Shown here: one piece after another, positions 53,060 to 61,439 of the stretch
How the letters are laid out: every line of letters begins with the position of its first letter
Numbering within the stretch: position 1 is the stretch's first letter
Assembly (NCBI GenBank): GCA_947492575.1
Contig: CANLNK010000001.1
Span: forward strand, 682,001-746,000
From: an uncultured Thalassotalea sp.
GTDB taxonomy: Bacteria; Pseudomonadota; Gammaproteobacteria; Enterobacterales; Alteromonadaceae
Direction: 5' to 3'
Length of the DNA stretch: 64,000 bases
Notes under the pieces: generated by a model
Databases searched by the model: none
What the model was told of the DNA's origin: nothing
The model's input: the letters and a program-made list of their open reading frames with translations, nothing else
Made by a program: the position numbers and the translations under genes

Positions 53060-53860
53060 ATGTGTAAGTTATTAAGGAAGATGCTGGCGGCTGCTTGCTC
53101 ACTACCACTATGTGCTTTATCACTGAGCACTTTATCTCTAAGCACGTTATCTCTGAGCACACATGCCGAAGGGGTAGTCTTTTCGACGCAAGTACCTAAA
53201 ATTGTTGCTAAATTTCAAAATGAACAATACGACAACTTATTCCAGTTGGTTGCCATGACGCATGAAGCGAATGCGCAAGATTTTCGAGCTGTTGGAGAGT
53301 TCATCATAGAAAACATTGATTCTGCTAATCGATGCCATGACGCAATCTACCCATACTTAATCCATCTATACGATACCGCGATGGAGGAAACCAACGAGCT
53401 ATCTCGACTATTGAATGAGATTTCAGATACATGTCCAAATAAACTGCTTACACAGGCGCTAATGGCATTTGATGGGGAAAATAATAATACGCTTTACGCG
53501 TATCAATACATCGATGCACTCATTAAGGCGCCAACTGAATTGGCGAGTGGCATGGCGAAGGGCGCTTTTAAAAGTAAGAAAAACACAGCACTAGCTATTC
53601 AAATTTACGACAACCAATCTTACAAAGGACTCATCCAAACCTATATTTTAAAAACGCTTCATGACAATCGAAGTTCAATTGATGATAAAGATAAGCTATC
53701 TCTGGTGGTGGGATTGCTTGTACTGTCTGAAGCGTACCAGAAGAAAAAACAAATCATGCTTTCTCGCATGGTGACATGGACGGTAATAAAGGACTTACAA
53801 GATAATCATTTTATTGATGATTATATATACCGCTCTGAAGAGAATATTTACTTTTATTAA
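53060..53860 (+). CDS. Exported protein of unknown function in syp-like locus
   Basis: A 266-residue protein with a signal peptide that contains three 15-bp repeats (LSLST x3) and ends near THAEG. The mature part is helical and acidic, with three cysteines (NRCHDAIY, DTCPNK and others). Not recognised, and no counterpart is known to me in the sypA-R set. It lies between the SypG-like gene and the next sigma-54 promoter. Confidence 0.7.
   Translation: MCKLLRKMLAAACSLPLCALSLSTLSLSTLSLSTHAEGVVFSTQVPKIVAKFQNEQYDNLFQLVAMTHEANAQDFRAVGEFIIENIDSANRCHDAIYPYLIHLYDTAMEETNELSRLLNEISDTCPNKLLTQALMAFDGENNNTLYAYQYIDALIKAPTELASGMAKGAFKSKKNTALAIQIYDNQSYKGLIQTYILKTLHDNRSSIDDKDKLSLVVGLLVLSEAYQKKKQIMLSRMVTWTVIKDLQDNHFIDDYIYRSEENIYFY
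53116..53160 (+). repeat. Three 15-bp tandem repeats in signal peptide
   Basis: Units at 53116, 53131 and 53146 (TTTATCTCTAAGCAC-type) encode LSLST each. In-frame slippage would lengthen or shorten the hydrophobic core. Confidence 0.8.
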
Positions 53861-53916
53861 TTCTCCCCCTACGAAATGTTCTGGGTTCCCGCTTTTTTTC
53901 ATCTAAAAGAGTGACT

Positions 53917-53931
53917 TTTGCATTCTGACAA
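53917..53931 (+). promoter_or_regulatory. SypG-like enhancer box (sypH-like unit)
   Basis: TTTGCATTCTGACAA; a weaker copy of the box, 81 bp before the sigma-54 promoter. Confidence 0.5.
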
Positions 53932-54004
53932 TAACGCTTTGCTTTTTGCAATTTTAGTGTCTCTTCTTGATTGTTAAGTTGTTGAAATGTAATTGATATT
54001 TTAT

Positions 54005-54020
54005 TGGTTCACTTTGTGCA
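54005..54020 (+). promoter_or_regulatory. Sigma-54 promoter of the sypH-like unit
   Basis: TGGTTCACTTTGTGCA has -24 GG and -12 GC with correct spacing. It places the transcript start near 54032, supporting the ATG at 54085 over one at 54028. Confidence 0.8.
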
Positions 54021-54084
54021 ACCGTAAATGGAAAAAGCTAATTTGCTTTGTCTCAAATATTACGGTTGTAGAAAGGTGCCTGAA

Positions 54085-55131
54085 ATGTCAAAACGCCAAC
54101 TTCACATAATGTTATTGCTTGATAGCCGCAATTTTGGTGGTATCGAAACGCATGTCGCTAATTTAGCAAATGGTCTGGCTGCAGACGGACATGGCGTTAC
54201 TGTTGTCTTGATGAACAACTACGGTAAACATCCCGTTTTTGAAAGCGGTGCCATTCCCAATGTTAATTTATGTAAGCTCAATGGCCGCGTATTAAGCTTT
54301 TACCAACTTCTTAAGCATATTCCTTGCGACTTGGTCCATACCCATGGTTATAAGGCTGGCATCTTGGGCCGAATCGTTTGTCGATTGTTGGGCAAACCTG
54401 TGGTCTCTACATATCATGCAGGGGAGAAGGGAAGTTGGAAAATGCAGTGCTACCGCTGGTTAGATATTTTGTCTGCTGGCTTAGGCAAAAGTATTAGCGT
54501 ATCCCAAGAAATAGCCAATGCGCTGTCTGGCAAAAGCTCTCTTATTCAAAATTTTGTCGAGCCCGTAGCGCAAGAATATAACTATCAGCGTCAACATCAA
54601 ATTGCCTTTGTTGGCCGTTTAAGTGTTGAGAAGGGGCCTGATATTTTCACGGATGTGGCCAAACAGTTGCCAGACGGTTTGTTTACCATGTATGGCGATG
54701 GACCTATGCGTGAAGAGTTGCTTTCTGAAAAGCCTGATAACGTCACTATGATGGGACAAGTCGCGTCTATGTCTGACTATTGGTCGGATATCAAATTACT
54801 GTGCATTACCAGTCGTGCCGAAGGTTTACCCTTAGTCGCTCTCGAGGCAATGAGCCGTGGTATTCCTGTAGTTAGTTTTCAGGTCGGTGGCCTACCTAGC
54901 TTGATCAAACACAACACTAACGGCTGGATTGTCGAGGATCACTCTGCCAATGCCTTTGCTAGTCAACTGAATCAAGTATTGTGTTTGAAGGCTGGCCACT
55001 TAACCATGCTGTCGAATAATGCGAAACAAGTCATCCGAGATAAATTTTCAACTAGTGCTGTATTACCCAAAATCTATCGCGTTTATCAACATGCGATAGG
55101 AGATATGCACAAAGGAGCTCGCCATGCTTAG
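54085..55131 (+). CDS. Glycosyltransferase family 4, SypH-like
   Basis: A 348-residue GT-B enzyme; LLLDSRNFGGIETHVANLA (about 8-26) and donor-site region ITSRAEGLPLVALEAMSRGI. ATG at 54085 has AAGGTG upstream. Overlaps the flippase gene by 8 bp. It adds a sugar to the lipid-linked repeat; sugar unknown. Confidence 0.85.
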   Translation: MSKRQLHIMLLLDSRNFGGIETHVANLANGLAADGHGVTVVLMNNYGKHPVFESGAIPNVNLCKLNGRVLSFYQLLKHIPCDLVHTHGYKAGILGRIVCRLLGKPVVSTYHAGEKGSWKMQCYRWLDILSAGLGKSISVSQEIANALSGKSSLIQNFVEPVAQEYNYQRQHQIAFVGRLSVEKGPDIFTDVAKQLPDGLFTMYGDGPMREELLSEKPDNVTMMGQVASMSDYWSDIKLLCITSRAEGLPLVALEAMSRGIPVVSFQVGGLPSLIKHNTNGWIVEDHSANAFASQLNQVLCLKAGHLTMLSNNAKQVIRDKFSTSAVLPKIYRVYQHAIGDMHKGARHA

Positions 55132-56446
55132 CCGTCGCATTAAAAGTTTGTTTAGCGACTCCATCTACTATGGAGTGGGCATCTTTTTAATGAAGGGTAT
55201 ATCGCTAATCATGTTACCGGTATACACCCACTATCTAACACCTAATGACTATGGCCGTTTAGAGGTGTTAGTGGTATTCGCTAACGTTATCTCAATTTTC
55301 TTAGGCTTTGGTTTGGTTGAAGCGCTTTATCGCTTTGTAGGGCTCGCCAAAACCGACCAAGAGCAGAAGAAGCAAGCGGGACAATGCCTGTTGTTGGCAT
55401 TTGTTATCGGTATGTTTGCCTTGGTGACATTTCTTTTAGTTAGTGCTGAGATCGCAGCCTTGTTACCGGAAGGAATTAGCCACGACGAAGTATTATTGAT
55501 GGGCATTGCGTTAGCAGTGGGTAGCGTAATTAATGTCCCTTTGGCTTGGTTGAGATTTACTGATCGGGCACGACTATTTTTCACCGTAACTATGGTGAAA
55601 GTGGTTCTTCAAGTACTACTAACGTTTTATGGTTTCACCCAAGGTTGGGGAATCAATAGTGTTCTGGCATCTACAGCCATTTCAACTGTGCTAGTGGCTC
55701 TTTATCTTGGCCACCTTCAGGCTAAAGAAACAGGCCTTCATTTTTCTGCCGCAAGTCTGAAAGACATTCTTAAATATGGCTGGCCAATCTTTGTCGCAGG
55801 CATCGCATCTTTTGCTTTAGCCGGTATGGATCGCTGGTTGCTTGCCGAATACTTTGGTGCTGATGATGTTGCGCTATACGCGATTGCAATGAAATTCGCA
55901 CTTGTACCTATCCTGCTTATTCAACCGTTTACATTGTGGTGGTATCCGAAGCGTTTCAGTGTTTTAAGTGAGCAAAATGGCTTAAAGGTGAATGCGCATT
56001 TTGCCATGATTGGGGCATCCCTTGCGGTGGTTATGTGCGGAGGTTTAGGACTTGTAGGTCCGACTTTAATTACTTGGCTTACGCCTGAGAGCTATCACGG
56101 TGCCGCTAGCATTTTACCGCTGTTGCTGCTGTGTACGTTACTTAAGTTAATTGCTGAATTACTAAATTTGGGTTGTTATGTGGATAAGTCGAGCTACACC
56201 CAAATGCATATCAACGTGTTCTCGTCAGTTGTCGGCGCAGTACTGCTGATGATATGGGTGCCAAGCTACTTTATTGATGGTGCTATCTATGCGCTAGTCA
56301 TTGCCTATACAGTGCGCTTATTGCTTTTTTACGTGATTAGCCAGCGCCGTCTTAAACTTCCTTATCAATATGGCTATTTAAGCTCTGCGCTAGGCTTCGC
56401 CTTTATTGCTACGTACTTAGGGCAGTATATTGAGGTGGCGCTATGA
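55124..56446 (+). CDS. Polysaccharide flippase (Wzx family), SypK-like position
   Basis: A 440-residue MATE/MOP-family membrane protein with about 12 TMs (GVGIFLMKGISLIMLPVYTH opening is typical). It should flip lipid-linked repeat units to the periplasm. Overlaps both neighbours (8 bp and 4 bp), part of a tight operon with the polymerase gene. Confidence 0.85.
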   Translation: MLSRRIKSLFSDSIYYGVGIFLMKGISLIMLPVYTHYLTPNDYGRLEVLVVFANVISIFLGFGLVEALYRFVGLAKTDQEQKKQAGQCLLLAFVIGMFALVTFLLVSAEIAALLPEGISHDEVLLMGIALAVGSVINVPLAWLRFTDRARLFFTVTMVKVVLQVLLTFYGFTQGWGINSVLASTAISTVLVALYLGHLQAKETGLHFSAASLKDILKYGWPIFVAGIASFALAGMDRWLLAEYFGADDVALYAIAMKFALVPILLIQPFTLWWYPKRFSVLSEQNGLKVNAHFAMIGASLAVVMCGGLGLVGPTLITWLTPESYHGAASILPLLLLCTLLKLIAELLNLGCYVDKSSYTQMHINVFSSVVGAVLLMIWVPSYFIDGAIYALVIAYTVRLLLFYVISQRRLKLPYQYGYLSSALGFAFIATYLGQYIEVAL

Positions 56447-57891
56447 TAAATAATATCGGGCAGGGAGTTCATGGGATGCGCCCATTGGGACACTTAAGCG
56501 CTATGAATATTGTCGTTTATATCGCGTTCCTTGGCTTAATTGGCGTTGCACTTTATGTGTTCCCACATCCGATTATTTTACTTGCCGTTGGCCTAGTTCC
56601 TTTTGCGATTTGGGGCGTTGTCCGTTTTTCTTTTTATGTCGTTCTGGCTTTTGTCGTCTTTTCGTTTTTCAGAATACACGAAGTATTCCCCATGCTGTCG
56701 CCATTAAAACTGCCGCAGCTGCTGGCATTAGGGGCGTTGTTTGTTATCTTTTTACGACTGACGATACTGCAAAACTTAGCGCCATTTTGGAGCAAGCAAT
56801 TCACGCTACTGATAGCATTTTTCTTACTCGTTACGTTGAGCATGCCGCTAGCTGCGAACTTTGGTGTCGCGATGAAATCATGGTCAGGCACCTACAGCAA
56901 AGTCATTTTGATGACCTTAGTCATCGCATGGATGATGAGGGAAGAAGAGCACTTTGTTAGTGCCTGTCGAGTTTATTTAATTGCTGGTGGGTGTGTTGGC
57001 ATCGTTGCATTGCTGAACAAAGCAAATGGCATTGGACTGGTTGAAGGCACCAGGGTCACTATCGGCCGAGATATCGGTTCTTTGCTTGGCGATCCAAATG
57101 ATTTAGCACTTGTGCTGCTTTACCCTATCGCTTTTGCCGTTAGTACTATGTTTGAAAAGGGCTGTGGTCGATTTGAGCGCTTCCTCGGTGCTGCCGTCTT
57201 TTTTATTTTGGTTTTCGCGATACTTGCTACTCAAAGCCGCGGTGGTTTACTTGGCCTTGTCGCGGTTGTTGGCCTATTTGCTTACAACCGTGTGAAGTCG
57301 AAAGTGCTGCTTGGCGTTGCTGGTAGTATTGGACTTATCTTGCTATTTGCAGTGGCGGGTATTAGCGATCGCGCCTCAGGCGGTGCAGCAGAAGAGGGGA
57401 TAGACGCTTCTGCGATGGGCAGGTTATATGCTTGGGAAGCCGCGTGGAACATGGCGTTGGATAACCCTATTTGGGGCGTTGGCCTAAGTAACTTTTACTA
57501 TAATTACTTTTTCTATAGCAACCATTGGGACGGCTTAAACCATGCCGTTCACTCTACTTGGTTTGGTGTGCTAGCGGAAACAGGCTTTGTCGGTCTGGGT
57601 ATTTTTGTTGCCCTCATTGCCACTACATTTTCAGCAAGCTGGCGTTTGCTCACCAGCGGGAAGCTTGATAATTTAGCGCCTGGTGTGCGTATTGCCGTTA
57701 ATGCTGCACCTGCAGGTGTCGCAGGTTTTATCATCTCTGGAACATTTCTTACCCAAGGCTTTATCTGGCCGATTTATTTGCAAGTTGCGTTAGTTATTGC
57801 GCTTAAGAAGTTTTGCGAAAAACGTTGGGCTGCAGAAGAGAAAGGCGGTTCTCAATTCTATTTGCAAAATGCGAAGAACAAGCAGAAGTAA
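56443..57891 (+). CDS. Wzy/O-antigen-ligase-type polymerase, SypL-like
   Basis: A 482-residue membrane protein with about 10-12 TMs. The Wzy_C region holds ATQSRGGLLGLV and GRLYAWEAAWNMALDNPIWG plus GVGLSNFYYNY, then HAVHSTWFGVLAETGFVGL. It likely polymerises the repeat units. The enhancer box of the next unit lies inside its 3' end. Confidence 0.88.
   Translation: MINNIGQGVHGMRPLGHLSAMNIVVYIAFLGLIGVALYVFPHPIILLAVGLVPFAIWGVVRFSFYVVLAFVVFSFFRIHEVFPMLSPLKLPQLLALGALFVIFLRLTILQNLAPFWSKQFTLLIAFFLLVTLSMPLAANFGVAMKSWSGTYSKVILMTLVIAWMMREEEHFVSACRVYLIAGGCVGIVALLNKANGIGLVEGTRVTIGRDIGSLLGDPNDLALVLLYPIAFAVSTMFEKGCGRFERFLGAAVFFILVFAILATQSRGGLLGLVAVVGLFAYNRVKSKVLLGVAGSIGLILLFAVAGISDRASGGAAEEGIDASAMGRLYAWEAAWNMALDNPIWGVGLSNFYYNYFFYSNHWDGLNHAVHSTWFGVLAETGFVGLGIFVALIATTFSASWRLLTSGKLDNLAPGVRIAVNAAPAGVAGFIISGTFLTQGFIWPIYLQVALVIALKKFCEKRWAAEEKGGSQFYLQNAKNKQK
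57861..57875 (-). promoter_or_regulatory. SypG-like enhancer box (in end of polymerase gene)
   Basis: On the minus strand TTCGCATTTTGCAAA, the consensus copy; 91 bp before the sigma-54 promoter. Confidence 0.65.
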
Positions 57892-57958
57892 GTTCATACC
57901 GAAAAGGGAATCTTTTTTAACCCACTGTCTTTGAAGGCTTTATTTTTACTCTAGTAAT

Positions 57959-57974
57959 TGGTCTGTTGATTGCA
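57959..57974 (+). promoter_or_regulatory. Sigma-54 promoter of the sypI/J-like unit
   Basis: TGGTCTGTTGATTGCA; GG and GC with correct spacing, 87 bp before the glycosyltransferase ATG. Confidence 0.8.
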
Positions 57975-58060
57975 ATATTAATGCGAAAGGCTGGAACGTC
58001 GCTGCTGCTCACGCGGTTGTGATGCAAACAGCAAAAGAGCCACTTGATGTTGAGGTGTTT

Positions 58061-59299
58061 ATGTCGATAGTAAATAACAAGCCAGCCATTCTTTACGTCC
58101 ACTACGGACAAGATTGGATTCGAGGTAGTGAAATTGTCCTACTCGACGTACTGCGTGAAGCAAAGCAAAATGGGTATAAAGTTTACCTATGGTGTAATAG
58201 CTCTCTATTGGCCACTAGCGCTCGCGAGTATATTGACGATGTGCGTTGCGAACCTCTTGTCTGTTTGGGCTACTGGACCAAACCTCGCTGGAATGTAACT
58301 GCTTGGGGCAATCAATTGGCTACGACTAAACGCCTTATTCGTCGCTGGAACATTGATGTTGTGCACTGCAATAGCGGTGCGCCTTGCCAATGGTTAACAC
58401 CTGCCTGTAAATGGCTAAAGGTGCCATTACTTCTGCATTTACATGCTCAATATCAGCAATTTGATCGGCTTGCTTTATTGTTTTCGGGCGCTGACAAAGT
58501 CGTCGGCGTTAGTCAGTCAGTACTTGATTGCTTCAAGGGTAAAGAGCTCGCTAAAGATAAAGGTATTGTTATCTACAACGGCGTGAAATCCGAACGTGCA
58601 ATTTCTAATGAACCGGTAAATGTCCGCGCTATGGTAGATGCAGCTGATAGCGATATCGTTTTGTTGTTTGTTGGTTCTCTTATCAAGAGAAAGTCGTTGG
58701 AAACCTTGTTAATGGCGATGGCTAAAGTGAGTAACAGTCACCGTTTCAAACTCGCGATTATTGGCGGCGGCGAAAGAGAAACTGCGCTTCGTAACCTATC
58801 AAAGGCGTTAGGGCTTAGTCATCAGGTTTTCTTTTTAGGTGAACGAGACAACGTTAATCAATTCTATTCGAGTAACGCAGACGCTTTTGTGTCAGTACCA
58901 GAAGCAGAAGTTTTCGGTCTGACACTTGCGGAAGCAAGCCTGGCAAGACTACCGATAATCACCACTAATGTCCCCGGCGTAAATGAGATTTATCAAGACC
59001 GAGAAAATGCGCGACTCATTGAATCTGGCAACAGTGAAGCACTAGCTGAAGTGCTTGCAGATTTGGCGAAAGAGCCCGCTGAGTTTCTATTGCGGTCAAT
59101 CAAAGCACAAAAACACATTCTGGAAAATTTCAGTACTGAACGCCAATTTGATCAACTGTCAGACTGCTATCAGCACCTGATATTGAACAAACCGGAACAG
59201 GGCATTTTTAGTTATTTCTTTACGTCGTTATGTGAGTTCAGTCGCGCATTCATGATGAAACTTAAACGCAAATTCTTTGCACAAAATGTAGGAGGGTAG
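58061..59299 (+). CDS. Glycosyltransferase family 4 (SypI/SypJ-like)
   Basis: A 412-residue GT-B enzyme: VHYGQDWIRGSEIVLLDVLREA N-terminus, FVGSLIKRKSLETLL, and FVSVPEAEVFGLTLAEASLA donor site. ATG at 58061 shares the TGAGGTGTTTATG ribosome site with the SypA-like gene; two upstream ATGs lack one. It is 4 bp before the next glycosyltransferase gene. Sugar unknown. Confidence 0.84.
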   Translation: MSIVNNKPAILYVHYGQDWIRGSEIVLLDVLREAKQNGYKVYLWCNSSLLATSAREYIDDVRCEPLVCLGYWTKPRWNVTAWGNQLATTKRLIRRWNIDVVHCNSGAPCQWLTPACKWLKVPLLLHLHAQYQQFDRLALLFSGADKVVGVSQSVLDCFKGKELAKDKGIVIYNGVKSERAISNEPVNVRAMVDAADSDIVLLFVGSLIKRKSLETLLMAMAKVSNSHRFKLAIIGGGERETALRNLSKALGLSHQVFFLGERDNVNQFYSSNADAFVSVPEAEVFGLTLAEASLARLPIITTNVPGVNEIYQDRENARLIESGNSEALAEVLADLAKEPAEFLLRSIKAQKHILENFSTERQFDQLSDCYQHLILNKPEQGIFSYFFTSLCEFSRAFMMKLKRKFFAQNVGG

Positions 59300-59303
59300 A
59301 GAG

Positions 59304-60548
59304 ATGAAAAAACGCGTAATGATTTACGATCCTGTGCCTTTTTTTGGTGGTTCAAAACAAGTGGCGAAGCAGTTAGTGAAGCAACTTTTGCCAACCGCTC
59401 ATGTGGTTGTTGTGACTAACGATAAAGAAACATGGCAAGACAGTGGTGCAGAGTTACTGCATTTATCGACGCCAGAATCGTTAAAGGGACAAACCCAAGG
59501 ACTTAACTTCTACCTCAAACATTTGTGGTTTGCGCTGCAATTACTATGGATAAGTGTATTTTACGGCCGCTTTAAACGAGTGCTTGGCATTTCTGGCCCG
59601 ACAGTAGATTTTGCGTTGTACATCTATCGCTTGATATTACCCTTCTCAGTTTTCGATCTTGTTCAGCTTGTTCAGGGACCTGTGCCGATGTCTAGAATAG
59701 CGGGGTATGGTATCAAACAGGCGGATGCCGTGTTTTGCCTAGAAACTATGGTTGATTCTACCAAACGTGCATTGGCCTTTTATCAGCAAATACCTTTGGA
59801 GCAGCTCAATGAACCAGATTCTTCTATTTCACAAGGTAAAATTCAAACGTTTACCAATGGTATCGAATTAGATGCAGTCTCTAAGTGCCCAATGTATGAA
59901 GCTAACTGTTCAGTAAAAAACTATTTTATCGAAAACAGCGCTGCTAAAAAAAACATACGACACGAAAAGAAGCGGAGTGAAAATAAACTAAGTAGGAGCA
60001 GAACAAACTTTAAAGACAGCGCTAAAGTTTCATTATTCTGGTGCGCATCTTTATTGAACTGGAAACGTTTGGATTTGTTTCTGGCTGCCGTTAGTCGTGC
60101 TTCTCGCTTGGTAGGTAAGCCTGTCTCTGCAAATATCTGCTATATATTGCCCAAAGATAGCCAGCATGTGTACTGGCTACCAGGTCCTATGCCACGCAAC
60201 ATAAAGTTTTATCAGCAGCCTGAAAATTTAGATGAAATCCGCGCATCGTCATCAATCTTCATTTCATCGTCAGAAAAAGAGCCATTTGGGTTATCCGTAT
60301 TGGAGTCAATGGCCGCGGGGCTCACCGTGGTTATCCCACATGATGATGCATATTGGGATAAAGAATTGGAAGAAGGTAAGGACTGTTTTAAATATACCGC
60401 GGGAGATGAGAACTCTTTGGCGCATGCATTAGCTAAGTTAGTAAAAGATGCAGAGTTAAGAACATGTATCGGTAAGGCGGGACAAGAGCATGCACAACAC
60501 TATTCTGCAAAAAACTGCTATCAGCAAATTTGCAAAGCGCTAACTTAG
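59304..60548 (+). CDS. Glycosyltransferase family 4 (SypI/SypJ-like)
   Basis: A 414-residue GT-B enzyme. PVPFFGGSKQVAKQLVKQLL at the N-terminus and FISSSEKEPFGLSVLESMAA donor site with Glu pair. A Lys/Arg/Asn-rich insert (about 207-240) of AT-rich DNA separates the two Rossmann halves, unlike the neighbouring enzymes. GT function likely intact. Confidence 0.82.
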   Translation: MKKRVMIYDPVPFFGGSKQVAKQLVKQLLPTAHVVVVTNDKETWQDSGAELLHLSTPESLKGQTQGLNFYLKHLWFALQLLWISVFYGRFKRVLGISGPTVDFALYIYRLILPFSVFDLVQLVQGPVPMSRIAGYGIKQADAVFCLETMVDSTKRALAFYQQIPLEQLNEPDSSISQGKIQTFTNGIELDAVSKCPMYEANCSVKNYFIENSAAKKNIRHEKKRSENKLSRSRTNFKDSAKVSLFWCASLLNWKRLDLFLAAVSRASRLVGKPVSANICYILPKDSQHVYWLPGPMPRNIKFYQQPENLDEIRASSSIFISSSEKEPFGLSVLESMAAGLTVVIPHDDAYWDKELEEGKDCFKYTAGDENSLAHALAKLVKDAELRTCIGKAGQEHAQHYSAKNCYQQICKALT

Positions 60549-60559
60549 TGGCGAGCGTT

Positions 60560-60574
60560 ATTGCATTCTGCAAA
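60560..60574 (+). promoter_or_regulatory. SypG-like enhancer box (sypM-like unit)
   Basis: ATTGCATTCTGCAAA, 60 bp before the sigma-54 promoter. Confidence 0.6.
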
Positions 60575-60626
60575 ATACGAATCCAGTGATTTATTATAAG
60601 TTGTTGATATATAGGGGATAGTGTTT

Positions 60627-60642
60627 TGGTCTGTTTCGTGCA
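60627..60642 (+). promoter_or_regulatory. Sigma-54 promoter of the sypM-like unit
   Basis: TGGTCTGTTTCGTGCA, GG and GC correctly spaced. Start would be near 60654, supporting the ATG at 60722. Confidence 0.8.
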
Positions 60643-60721
60643 CTGTAATCAATAGTTATGAGTGTTTTATTTGAAGCAAAGTATTACCAAGGCAATACTG
60701 AGACAGACGGAGAATTTCAAT

Positions 60722-61438
60722 ATGACGAGTTTCAATCTTCATTATGCTAAACAATGGGTTAAAACCAGCGACAATAGTTCTGCACGCTTTCTTAAAAAGT
60801 GTTGGTTGGCAACTAAGCAGGTGGAAATGCCCAACATTCCCGTTGTTTTTAAAGTGCTGTATCACCTTCATCTCACGGTAAAACATGTATTTAGCGAACT
60901 GTTTCGCGTGCTTTACTACACGCCGATTTTCAAAGCTCGATTAGCAAACAACCCTAAGCAATTATTTCTGTATGGGGGCTTGCCCGCCGTGATTGGTAGC
61001 TTCGATTTTACCATGGGAAACAAGGTCCGCTTGGCAGCAAAAACAACTATCAGCGGACGCACTGTAATGGGAAGTAATCCTAAGCTAATCGTCGGCGATA
61101 ACGTTGGCATCGGCTGGGGTACCTCGATTTCCGTGGGAAGAAGAGTCGTTATTGGTGATAACGCTCGCATTGCTGGCGATTGCTATCTAGCTGGCTACCC
61201 TGGGCACCCCGTAAATGCCAGAGACAGAGCGCTCGGCCTGCCTGAAACCGATGATCAAGTTGGCGATATCATTCTTGGCGATGACGTCTGGCTGGGAACT
61301 GGTGTAAAAGTCATGCCAGGTGTAACGATTGGCGAAGGTACGATTGTCGGTGCAGGCAGTGTAGTCACCAAAGATCTGCCCGCTAACGTGCTTGCAGGTG
61401 GATGCCCGGCAAAAATCATTAGGTCATTAGAGGAGTAG
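60722..61438 (+). CDS. Hexapeptide acetyltransferase, SypM-like
   Basis: A 238-residue left-handed beta-helix acyltransferase. Hexapeptide repeats occupy about 95-235 (IVGDNVGIGWGTSISVG, VVIGDNARIAG, DDVWLGTGVKVMPGVTIGEG then TIVGAGSVVTKDLP and GCPAKII). It probably O-acetylates the polysaccharide. ATG at 60722 has GGAG upstream; an earlier GTG is too close to the predicted transcript start. One base before the next gene. Confidence 0.88.
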   Translation: MTSFNLHYAKQWVKTSDNSSARFLKKCWLATKQVEMPNIPVVFKVLYHLHLTVKHVFSELFRVLYYTPIFKARLANNPKQLFLYGGLPAVIGSFDFTMGNKVRLAAKTTISGRTVMGSNPKLIVGDNVGIGWGTSISVGRRVVIGDNARIAGDCYLAGYPGHPVNARDRALGLPETDDQVGDIILGDDVWLGTGVKVMPGVTIGEGTIVGAGSVVTKDLPANVLAGGCPAKIIRSLEE

Positions 61439-61439
61439 T

